A DNA stretch of 64,000 nt. Origin: Prunus persica (lineage: Eukaryota; Streptophyta; Magnoliopsida; Rosales; Rosaceae). The translations under genes were made by a program, and so were the position numbers. Below the pieces are notes generated by a model. The model did no database searches, was not told where the DNA came from, and was given only the letters and a program-made list of their open reading frames with translations. Shown in pieces: positions 1 through 9,774 of this stretch. The stretch covers positions 27,568,076 through 27,632,075 of the forward strand of contig NC_034014.1 in the NCBI RefSeq assembly GCF_000346465.2. The letters run 5' to 3'. Position 1 is the stretch's first letter, and every line of letters starts with the position of its first letter.

Positions 1-141
1 TTGGCCCCAAGACCCAGACCAATTCCATCCCCCAGCCTTGCCTCCATACCCAGTTCCATCCCTCCCCTCCTCCTTGGCGACGACAACAAATCTCTGCTCC
101 AGCCCCCCACCCACAAAACCCAGCCTGCACCTGCAAAAAGT

Positions 142-144
<3 letters not shown>

Positions 145-174
<30 letters not shown>
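145..174. repeat. GA microsatellite
   Basis: About 15 perfect GA dinucleotide units. Similar GA/TC tracts occur at 4369-4387, 8869-8899 (TC), 27424-27464, 29330-29367 and 35549-35582, so this is a genome habit rather than a local signal. Confidence 0.95.
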
Positions 175-178
<4 letters not shown>

Positions 179-370
179 ATTTGAATTTTCTGGTTTTTAT
201 TTATTTTTAACATATAAAATGACAATTTTGCCATCATATTTAATGGCAAATTGGATGAAATGTTGCTGATTTAGATGGCAGGGGGAAATATGTGAAAAAA
301 AGTTGTTCATATCCTTAATTTTCTAAATTAAAAAAGAAGAAAAGAATATGGGGTAAATCAGAAAATAGAT

Positions 371-570
371 ACAAGTTTAGGGGGTAGCTTTTTAGTTTCA
401 GCAGCTACAGATGGGTCTGGGCTACTGTAAAGAGCAAATGGGTGGAGTTGCCCATATGTCTGAGTTCAAGAATCATGCCCCAAGGGTGTTTCGAAAGGTT
501 CGTGGAGCCTTAGGAAATACCTTGGTTTCCTTCACCAACAAAACCAATAGTTGCTTACAGATAAATATTT
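371..570 (+). repeat. Direct repeat, copy 1 (partner at 4107-4305)
   Basis: About 200 bases that recur 3.7 kb downstream in the same orientation. The best-matching core starts at the shared phrase AGCAGCTACAGATG and ends at CTTACAGATAAATAT. Both copies keep an open frame of about 45 residues containing SEFKNHA and SCLQINI, but the mismatches are not obviously synonymous. It may be a relic of a repeat family or the two ends of an old LTR-like element. No TG..CA ends or target duplications were found. Confidence 0.6.
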
Positions 571-1033
571 GCTCGTTCAAGGATTGCTTGGCTGATTTAT
601 CCAAGGAATGTGTCGCTTAGGTTGCCATAAACAAGGTAGTCATGGTTTTATCATAGCTATAGGGTGGGTGTATATTTACAGTCGTTGTTGTTATTTTCAT
701 TTGCTAGCATGGAGCCACTAAGTCACTTGGACTCGATATTGGTTTGGGACTAGCTATGATGCGTTCTAGCACCGGGATTTGGAGTTCCACTTTCAGATTT
801 GGTGACATGCTGGTTCACTCGTCGGTGGCATGATTATAGGGGTTATGTCATCTTTCAGCGTCTAGTACAACAAAGCACGTCGTTGTCTTCCAACAACGTA
901 TGTCATCATCTTCTATGTTTTTTGCTTGGCTTGAATCTTGGTTACTGCAAGCATATTTTGGTTGTTGCGTTGCATAGTGACTTTACTCCTTTTTTTTTTC
1001 TCAAAAGCTTGATTGTTTGGTAAAAGAAACTTC

Positions 1034-1276
1034 GGGTCCATTTGGGAGTGTTTCTGGAACAGTTAAAAGCACTTCTAACAACGTTTGACAGAAAAGTTTA
1101 GAAGCGTTTTCTGGAAAAGCACCTGTCATGTGCTTCTTCAGAAAGCACTCCCAAGTGCTTTTCTAAGAAGCACTTCGATTTCTTATGAAAATTTTAACAT
1201 ATTTATAATAAAAGCGCTTTTGGTAGAAGCGCTTATAAGTAGAAGTATTTTCTAGAAAAGCAGTCACAAACGAACC
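1034..1276. mobile_element. MITE (hAT-like, 243 bp)
   Basis: The ends form imperfect terminal inverted repeats: GGGTCCATTTGGGAGTG at the left, and GGTTCGTTTGTGACTG when the right end is reverse-complemented. The inside is a chain of partly self-complementary AAGCACTTC / AAGCGCTT motifs, as in a common non-autonomous hAT-type MITE of woody eudicots. No clean target duplication is visible, so the exact ends may be off by several bases. It carries no coding capacity. Confidence 0.65.
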
Positions 1277-4106
1277 ATTCATCTTGACAACGTTTAGGTT
1301 CTTCCGGTAGTAACACAGCACTACCTTCGTAGTGTTTTCCTTCTTGAGTAAAGCATAGTGCTTGGATTTCTTGAATAAGGCTTGAGGCTTGATGATGCTT
1401 GATTATGGAATTGTGAGACATCCCAACGGCCTTGTGGTTTTGACTCTTAAACTTGGTCATTGGAATGGTCAGGGCTTAGAAAGTGCTTAAGGCACTGGAG
1501 CATATAAGTTATGGCAACTTATGTATTGTTTGTTGCAGTTGTTGTGAGCATGTTTTAGGAACCAAAAGCTCGGGCTTAGCTATTGAAGCTTGAGTTTTGC
1601 AAGTGGTCATTGCAGCAAATGTGTTGGGTTATAACAGCTCGAGTTCTTGTAAGTGATGGCAAACTTGGAGGTCATAGTGACATAATTGGAATTTCAAGGA
1701 GATTTTTGGTCTTGGAATAGTGGTTTTAGTAATAATGGATTTTTAAGCGCGTTTGGTGTTTTGGAATTGCTGGTGATGGTGATTGCAATGAATTCCCTTC
1801 TCAGTCCCTAAGTCATCATAATCATCAGAAAAAGATTTGATTGGCATGAGCTGCAAAAACTCTTGCAGCGTGGCCTCATTAGTATTTGTTTGGGTCATTG
1901 CATGGTTTGATGAACTTAAGATATCCTTTTGTTTAAATGGTGACAATTTGCATGATACAGTGATAGCATGGCTTCTTCTTTGTGCTTCCGGCAGCTAGAA
2001 CTGCTAAGTTTTGACATTGTCATTTTTATGATGACTGTATTGCTTGAAAAGCTTGATATTGTGATATCTGGTTTGGTTTGCTTGAAATGATTGTATCTAG
2101 TGAAATGCTTGAGTTGCATGGTTTTAGAGATGGATTATTTCTTCTTGGCATGATTTCTTTTGAGACCACCTCCTCTACATCCAATACATGAGAGCATAAA
2201 AGAAATAGCCTCTATGTCTTCACACATGCTAGTGGATATGAATATCTTGTCCAATAGCTTAGATTCATTATCCAAGTATGAGACAACTGAAACAGGAGGC
2301 CCCTTGCTATTGTGATGGCCTGTTGCTTTGACAATTTTGCTTGGTATGTTGTGGCATGTTGTCTATTTGATATTTTGCTTGATTAAAATGCTAGGCATGT
2401 AAATAAAGTACTTGGTGTGGTTTTGCTTGCCTAATATGTTTTGCATGCATATGTGGGTTAATCCACAGACAGTTGTATTGATATATAGTGTACTGAAGGA
2501 GCTTGAGGGAGCATGGAAAAGTTGCTCTCGGAGATATTAGGAGCTGTGTGCGTCCTCCTTGGAGAATTTATTTAATTTTTTTTCTTTCTGTTGGTTGCAA
2601 CTTGCTTGTGTAGACATTGGACTGAGGCATGAGTCTTGTTTCATGTGGATGTGAGGCCCAGCCTTGTAAAGAGCACGAGTTGTTTGCTGTTTAGAGGCTT
2701 GGATCCTTTGCACTTGACTGATATAATGCTGCATGACCAAAGCATACGATGATTACAAAAATAATATAAGCATTGTAGCTTGCAAATGACTAACATAATT
2801 GACATAAGCATGTCGAGCAGGTATTGTTTTAGCACTGAGCATGCATAGTTGGCATCTACATTGCAGTGTGTAACATGGATTGATCAACACAAAGGTGGAT
2901 CAATACAAAATGACAAGAAGTATAAGATAAGTGAGTAGTGCGTGGAATAAGGAAGGCCCTGAGAAATTTTGCTGGAGATGCAAAATTGAAAGGTAGATTA
3001 ATACATATTAAATATGGATTACTCCACCTGAAGGATGGATCAATCCGTTTGAATAATGTATTAATCCGTTTAAATGATATATTAATCCAGGTTAACGGTG
3101 CAAATGAATTAAGCTTGGATTGCAAAGACGACTTTTTAAAAAAAGAAAAAGAAAAAAAAGATACATATGATTAAGACTTGGTTAAAGTAATAACCAAAAC
3201 TTATGATAATGTGTTTTTGGTAGTGTGTAACTTCTACACAACATGATCCACAAACGTAACTTTATGGAGCAGATAATTACATGTGGACATAAATAATATA
3301 ATGCATAGCCATAAGTAGGTTGATAGAATAGCATGTGTTAGTCAAAAAGATGGTGTGACTATTTGACTCACACACTAAACAAAATAATGATACAATATAA
3401 TAATGCAAGTGGTAAGTAAAATAATGGTAGTGGATCAATAAATAATAAGAAAATGATGCAAGCTGGTGCACCATATAATGCATCAAAGTATAACAATAAC
3501 AACTAATCAATCAATATTTTTTTACTTGGGCAGACCGAATGCACGTGCTTTTGTCTATGCTTAAGACTATTCAATGAAACATAAATTTTATGAATATATT
3601 AAAACAGTAAACCAATATATATGCTATATTGAGATCAAGGAGGCATGATAATAAAAATCTTATCTTGGTGAAGCCATTCCTAGAGATGAGGCTGAGAGCA
3701 TTGAGCAAGTGTTCCTTCTACCTCTCTCACCGAGTTTGCACAACTCTAAAAAGGTGAGGGCTGCTACGAAGGTGATTTATGGCGATGGCCAGACTTGTTG
3801 ATGGTGGAGAGGTGAACAGCAGAGCTAGCCTCAACAATTAACGACGGTGGTCAGCGGCTTGCATATTGGCTGAAGCCCCCAGTCCTCTTACAAGATCTTT
3901 GCTTGCTTGAGAATGGAGATCTAAGACACAAGCAAAGGGTGCATGTCAATAATCTATATTATGTTTGTTCTGCAAAGTAGATAGCCAACAAAAGAAAAAA
4001 AAGAAAGAGGAAATGTTTTTATTTTTTTATTTCTCTTATTTATTGCTTCTGGTCTTTTTCTTTGGTGGCATTGGTGAAGATAGCGGCCTGATCCCCAGCA
4101 AAGTCT
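1277..4106. other. Intergenic, low-complexity, no gene
   Basis: 1500-2500 is rich in the motif GCTTG and its variants, which makes several short frames but no recognisable protein. 2880-3120 has repeated ATTAATCC / GGATCAAT phrases that look like decayed short tandem repeats. 3660-3960 is of somewhat higher GC content with no stable frame. Nothing functional can be supported. Confidence 0.5.
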
Positions 4107-4305
4107 CCAATTTATGTAAGGGCTTTTTTGTTCTAGCAGCTACAGATGAGCCTGGGCTACTGTAAAGAGTAAATGGGTGGAGTTGCCTTTGTGTCTGAAT
4201 TCAAGAATCATGCTTCAAGGGTGCTTCGAAAGGTTTGTGGAGCCTTAAGAAATACCTTGGTTTCCTTCATCAACAAAACCAACAGTTGCTTACAGATAAA
4301 TATTT
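4107..4305 (+). repeat. Direct repeat, copy 2 (partner at 371-570)
   Basis: This is the downstream copy of the repeat at 371-570, same strand and roughly 90% alike over the core by eye. It is followed at 4369-4387 by a GA microsatellite. The 3.5 kb between the copies shows no retrotransposon protein, so an LTR-retrotransposon reading would require a non-coding (LARD-like) element. Confidence 0.6.
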
Positions 4306-6225
4306 TGGCTTGGCTTGAAAAACTTGTAGCATGGAAGATGAGCATTCATGAGTCATGAGTTTAGCATTAGAGAGAGAGAGAGAGAGGGCTTGGATTTCCT
4401 ATGAGAAATAGTGGTTCAAAGTAAGGGGAGAAGGAATTTTGAGAGGATTTGTTGAGGGAAGAGAGGAAAAGATAAGGGTGGAAGTATGGGTGGTTTGAGC
4501 AAATTTCCGGCAACTTGACAAAAGCTTCGTCAGGCTCTTGAGCGGTTTGCTAGAAGAGAAAAGGGGAAGAAATGGGAAAACAGACCTCAAAATTGAAGGG
4601 TTCCATTAGTGATAGGGGATGCTTGCTTTTTCTGGATGTGGTCAGATAATGGGTAGGAGATGTCTCATTTTATAAGCGCTGGAAGCTCCTTCTTCCCAAG
4701 AAACCCTAGCTGGTTCTTCCCAAATCTGCCAAGTCTCCCCCTCCATTCCCCTTCTCTTACTTTGATTCATCCCTATTTTGTGAAATCCTCCCCAATCCAA
4801 ATATATAGAGACAAGATTTTTGAAAGCTCTAGAGCCTTCCTGCAACTGTCCTTATGGCAATCTCCTATCTTTGGCTACACTCTCTCCTTCTTTCCTCCCT
4901 TATTTTATGGTAAGAGTTGGTAGGAGAAAGAAGTGAGTAATTGTGTTGGTCTGAAGGGTGTTTTGCTCCTATCAGCCTGTACATGCAAGTATCCTTTGGT
5001 TTTTTAGATGGTCTGTCTTGGGTTTGTCTTTGGCCATATGCTAGAGACTTTCCTAAGATATTTTCTAAGTTGTTTGGGCCACTTCCTAAGATGATGGGCT
5101 AATTTTCTAAGGTGATGAGCTATCTTTTCTCTCTTTCATGCTTATCCACATATTTGGGCTCAACAAATGGGCTCGAGTTTTGGGGTTCCCAAGCAGCTCA
5201 AAACTTCCACTTCTTGGCTCATCAGTGGGTCTCGTGAATGCTCGTAACCATTCATACCACAACCCACTCAGCAAGCCCCAGACATTTGCGTGGCTTGGAC
5301 CCACTTAAGCTTGTAGCGTGACTAGGTGCAAAATAGGGGTTTTCCTCTTAGCATTGCATGTCGATTGGCGTGCTCGTGCTCAAATTTTATCGTTTTGCAA
5401 AGGGCCATGGCCGAGTCAAAACGACACTTAACGGGATAATTAGCATGGGTTCATAGAGCCGGTGCATTTTATAGGCTCGTTACAACTCTTAGCGTGACAT
5501 ATTACATATTTGTTTGGCATGGCACGTGGATCACGACTCGTGCGAGCATGGATGACGAACTTTCGCGTGCCCAAATCGGGTTTCTTTTCAGTAAGGTATC
5601 GCACTGAGCCGAGAATATATTTAGGCCTAGCCTTGAATTTTTTGGGCCTCATGGGGCAAATCAATACACCCCTTAAAAGGCTTTCGGAAAATTACTCTTC
5701 ATCTCTTTTTTATTAATGTGAGAGTTAATCCCTTAACTTTTTTAGTTGCTACAACTGCTATCAGTTCAAGGCCTCTAGCAAGCCGCGTGGGTCATTATTG
5801 ATATTGGCTGTGTTCAGCCTTCCCTTTAGACTTTAGTTGGTGAGTAGACCAAAATGTCGACAATTATGCCTTGTAATAATTTCAAGAAAGGCTGCTCTCT
5901 CCAAGTTAATAATTGAACTTTTAGAGAAACAAGTCTGAGTTGACCCCCAAAAAAAAAAAAGTCTGAGCTTCAAAATCTGGAGCAGACCTCTGTGCTCTTA
6001 TTCCCTATTTATCATTCTCTTTCTCTTATCTTTGCATCTCTTGGAGTAATTTGCAGCTAGTATTATCATCAAATTCCAACATCATCCAGGAAAGAAAACT
6101 ACTTACGACAACGGCTTAGGGTACTTATTATTATTAAAAATCATGTTTAAATAATTCTTGCCTCAACCATACAGTTGGCTCTGATCCTCATTTGTTAATG
6201 TCATACATTTGGCTCTGATCCTCAT
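4306..6225. other. Intergenic, no gene; possible TE remnant 5300-5670
   Basis: 5300-5670 is of higher GC content than its surroundings, with several CG dinucleotides and phrases such as GCATGGCACGTGG, and reads like a decayed transposon. 5700-6225 should hold the promoter and leader of the cysteine desulfhydrase-like gene. A 27-base phrase beginning TTGGCTCTGATCC occurs twice, at 6175 and 6209, as a 34-bp-period tandem duplication just before the coding region. Confidence 0.45.
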
Positions 6226-6235
6226 TTGTTAATGT
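6175..6235 (+). repeat. Tandem duplication, 27 bp unit at 34 bp period
   Basis: Two exact 27-base copies start at 6175 and 6209, each ending in TTGTTAATGT. The second supplies the upstream in-frame ATG at 6226, so the longest possible N terminus of the desulfhydrase-like protein comes from a recent duplication and is unlikely to be the ancestral start. Confidence 0.85.
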
Positions 6236-6279
6236 TTTTTGTTGTGCATGCATTGTTGTGTTTTTTAGTAACGCAGGTC

Positions 6280-7860
6280 ATGGCCGAGAAGATTATTATG
6301 TTTTGTCGTTACTATGTTCTACTTATTGTTCTTCTTCCTTATCGAACCCTCCAATTCTTCTACCACAAGCTTTCATTTCAAGTCTCAAGGGCCTCTAACC
6401 TAGATGCTGCTGAGGGCATCGAAAACCATGTTCCCATTGAGCCAAAGATCTCTTCTTCCTTCATCACAGACTCCGAAATCCAATCTGAATTTGCTCACCA
6501 TGCTCCTGGTGTTGCCAGGATGAACAATGGCAGCTTCGGTTGCTGCCCTGCCTCTGTCATCTCTGCCTTGCAACAATGGCAGCTCAAATTGCTCTGCCAA
6601 CCGGACCATTTCTACTTTAATGAGCTTGAGGACAGGATACTTGAATCAAGATACAAAATCAAAGACCTTATCAACGCAGAAGATGTGGATGAAGTCTCCA
6701 TTGTAGACAACATCTCCACTGCTGTCGCCATAGTCCTGCAGCAAGCAGCATGGGCCTTTGCTGAAGGGAAATTTAACAAAGGGGATGCTGTCATTATGTT
6801 TCACTGCGCTTATGGCGCGGTGAAGAACTCAATCAAGGCCTACTTTTCGCGTGCTGGTGGATATGTTATTGAAGTTCAATTTAATTTTCCATTGAATTCC
6901 AATGAAGAAATTATAAGTGAATTTAGCAAGGCATTGGAGAGAGAAAAGGGTAATGGTAGGAGAGTGAGATTGGCTGTGATTGATCATGTCACATGCATGC
7001 CAAGTGTTATAATGCCAGTTAAGCAATTGGTTAAAATCTGTAGGGAAGAAGGTGTTGAACAAGTTTTCATAGATGCAGCTCATGGTGTTGGGTGCGTAGA
7101 TGTTGATATGCAAGAAATTGGGGCAGATTTTTATGCTAGTACTTTGTATAAGTGGTTCTTCTGCCCACCTGCAGCTGCATTTCTGTATTGTAGGAAGTCA
7201 GCTACATATTCAGATTTGCAATTGCATCACCCTGTTGTATCTCATAGGTATGGTATGGGGTTGGCTGAAGAAAGTTTTTGGGTTGGGACAAGGGATTATA
7301 GTCCATATCTGGTGCTTCCTTCAGCTATGGAGTTCGTTAAGAGGTTCAAAGGCGGTGTTGAGGGAATCATAAAAATGAATCATGATGCTGTTGTTGAGAT
7401 GGGGAAGATGTTGGCAGAAGCTTGGGGAACCAATCTAGGCTGCCCTCCTGATATGTGTGCTAGCATGATCATGATTGGTTTACCATCTTGTTTGGGGATT
7501 TCAAGTGATGATGATACTATGCAGTTATGGGCACATTTACGCGAGAAATTTGGTGTTGAAGTCAGGATACATTATCAAGCTCCCAAAGATGGAGAGGTTG
7601 TGTTGACAACGGGGTACGTTCGAATTTGTCATCAGATTTACAACAAAGTTGATGACTATTACAAGCTCAGAGATACAATTAATCAACTCGTTCATGACGG
7701 GTTCACTTGCGCTCTTGAGGTATGCATATTGCCTTCATCCACTTTATTGGTTTGTAAGCTTGAGCCTAGACATACTACACACTGCAATTTCCTGAATTTG
7801 GTTTGTTCACTTTTTATTGACCTGGGGTTTTATGTTAATCTGCAGTTCAATGAGGCCTGA
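6280..7860 (+). CDS. L-cysteine desulfhydrase-like, PLP class-V aminotransferase fold
   Basis: Exons 6280-7719 and 7846-7860 give 484 aa. The core matches plant L-cysteine desulfhydrase (At3g62130 type), which breaks L-cysteine to H2S, pyruvate and ammonia, and more broadly class-V aminotransferases. Family landmarks seen: GVARMNNGSFGCCP, MFHCAYGAVK, VFIDAAHGVG (Asp for the cofactor ring nitrogen, codon 7072) and the Schiff-base lysine in STLYKWFFCPP (codon 7150). Oddities: the residue before that lysine is Tyr where I recall His. The N terminus has a hydrophobic stretch, CRYYVLLIVLL, resembling a signal anchor. An upstream in-frame ATG at 6226 exists, but bases 6261-6276 look like a 3' splice site, so I chose 6280. 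Intron 7720-7845 is 126 bp with no in-frame stop, so retention gives a 526-aa form from 6280. Family assignment is strong; substrate is inferred. Confidence 0.85.
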   Translation: MAEKIIMFCRYYVLLIVLLPYRTLQFFYHKLSFQVSRASNLDAAEGIENHVPIEPKISSSFITDSEIQSEFAHHAPGVARMNNGSFGCCPASVISALQQWQLKLLCQPDHFYFNELEDRILESRYKIKDLINAEDVDEVSIVDNISTAVAIVLQQAAWAFAEGKFNKGDAVIMFHCAYGAVKNSIKAYFSRAGGYVIEVQFNFPLNSNEEIISEFSKALEREKGNGRRVRLAVIDHVTCMPSVIMPVKQLVKICREEGVEQVFIDAAHGVGCVDVDMQEIGADFYASTLYKWFFCPPAAAFLYCRKSATYSDLQLHHPVVSHRYGMGLAEESFWVGTRDYSPYLVLPSAMEFVKRFKGGVEGIIKMNHDAVVEMGKMLAEAWGTNLGCPPDMCASMIMIGLPSCLGISSDDDTMQLWAHLREKFGVEVRIHYQAPKDGEVVLTTGYVRICHQIYNKVDDYYKLRDTINQLVHDGFTCALEVCILPSSTLLVCKLEPRHTTHCNFLNLVCSLFIDLGFYVNLQFNEA

Positions 7861-8865
7861 AGAAATCCGTTTGATAAATAAAAAGGAGCTATATATAGTT
7901 CTCTGTCTCCTGCATGCTTGCTAGTTGGAATGCAAACAATCTATACAGAAAAGTTTATGAACTTGTTTTTGTTTTTGTTTTTTTGGGTTTGATATGCAGA
8001 AAATGTTCTTGTATGAATACATAAGCAATTGTCAGTCAGCTTCAAGGAATGTAATTTCCAGAGATGTTTTAGACAACCACTCCACCAATGGACTCTATTT
8101 GAACACAATATTGACCTAAGAATATTATAGTAGTGCGGCCATAATATCTTCAAATTCTCAGGCAGCATGTGACATAAATGTGTCCTTTAAAAACTTGAAT
8201 GTGTCAACTTTGATCCAATAGCTTCGATTGGGGTTCAACTTCAATGTCTATTAGCCATTTGTGGTTTATGAACCGAAAATGGGTTTGAACATAAAATGTC
8301 AACTCCCAAAGTACCCTTTTCTTTCTTCCAAGGGTTTGAAGATTATAACTTTTTATGTGCATTATGTGTTACCTATGAAATTAACATCTCACTTATTTTT
8401 CTTGGTTTCTATTTATGATATAGCTTCACAAAGCTAATCATACAAACTAAACCTCCCCAAAAAAAAGTTTCATCCTTCTATGAACAAAGAGAAAAAAAAG
8501 TTCCATCCTCTGCTTTTATGTTACAAATGGACACTTACTTCACTAGGTAGGTCTTGTACGCAAACAAAGATGACATGGTCTTCATAATAAATTTAGTATG
8601 AAATGTAGGGTTTTATTTTATTTCAATAAGAATAAGAAAAATCTTACATTTTTATTTATTTTTTATTTTTTTGAAAATAAAAAGAGGAAGAAAAAACTGG
8701 GTTGTGAAGTAAGAAGTATGAACTGGTGGGAAACCAAATAGCCACATACATATACATATATACACACACATATCCCCTGCCCAGTGCCATTGACAATGCA
8801 CCTGTAACGTATTCATATATCCAAAATACGTAGAAACAGTGAACCAAACAAACCATATTAACCAC

Positions 8866-8902
<37 letters not shown>

Positions 8903-9774
8903 GGTATGATTTTGTGGGTTCACACGCATGCTTAAGCGTTCCCAAAATTCGTTGCTGCGAGCCCAATTCCAAAATAGCAATTTCAAAATCGAATTGGGCA
9001 TTGGGGTTTGAGACCTCAGTCTCAATTCTAAAAGGTGATCATCTCAATTTCCGATCTTTTTTTTCTTTCACATATTGATCTATCGTTATTACAGAATTTA
9101 GGGTTTTCAGAATACCTTCTGCAGGATTAAATTTTTCACTTAAAAAGTCTAAATTTTTGGTATTCATAGAGTATCGGCTCTTTCTTTTAGGGTATAACTT
9201 GATATTCCAATTTGTTTCGATCGAAATTTATTACCCATTTGCTCATGCTTTCGTTTATTGTTAAACCCCTTTTAGGGCCTTTGAAAGTTGCTGCCTTTCT
9301 CAGTTTGCATCTGCAACAAAGTTTAATCCTTCGTCTGGTTAGGTCCTTCCTAGCTGCCAAAGACTTGGATTTGGAGCAATTTTGTATGACTTTTACATTT
9401 TGGTTTTCTTGAGAAATAAATATGAAATAATGAGTTTTAAAGACTGTGTTTACATTTTGTGCATTTGTCAGTAACCAGAAACAGCCCTACCTTAATTAGA
9501 AGTTAAAGTCTGATCGCTTAAGTTTAGTATGTATTGATGTATTGAGTTTAGGCTCAATTAAATTTCTTAGCAATGAAATCTGAAGTTAAACTAGTACTTT
9601 TCCCCCTATTGCTGTAATATGAAGTGACATGATGTCTGGTGAGAGAGGCACTCCTGTTTATGAAATTGTGCACAGTTAACAGACAAAATGTACTGTAGAT
9701 AATATCTATTGCTTACTGATTCTGTTATGATGATTTGATACGAATTTGCTTGTTGTGTTTGACTGAGACAGATC
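7861..9774. other. Spacer and 5' leader of the MUSTANG-type gene
   Basis: 7861-8840 holds the 3' end of the upstream gene and AT-rich spacer with no gene. The TC microsatellite at 8869-8899 is typical of a plant core promoter or leader. An intron in the leader is likely, because GAGACAG just before ATG 9775 is a good 3' splice site; a matching donor cannot be fixed (AAAAG|GTGATC near 9031 is one option). Confidence 0.5.

Larger units (their letters stand above)
1..1033. other. Intergenic start of window
   Basis: No credible gene is seen. The first 140 bases are C-rich and pyrimidine-biased and run into a GA microsatellite at 145-174, which could be the 5' leader of a gene lying outside the window, but no splice or start signal supports this. 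Bases 371-570 are copy 1 of a direct repeat described separately. Short open frames here have no recognisable domain. Confidence 0.6.

Noticed and set aside
2938..3174. 78-residue frame with repeated IHIKYGLLHLKDGSIRL-like units
   Set aside because: It comes from short decayed tandem repeats and shows no homology I can name; no promoter or splice context.
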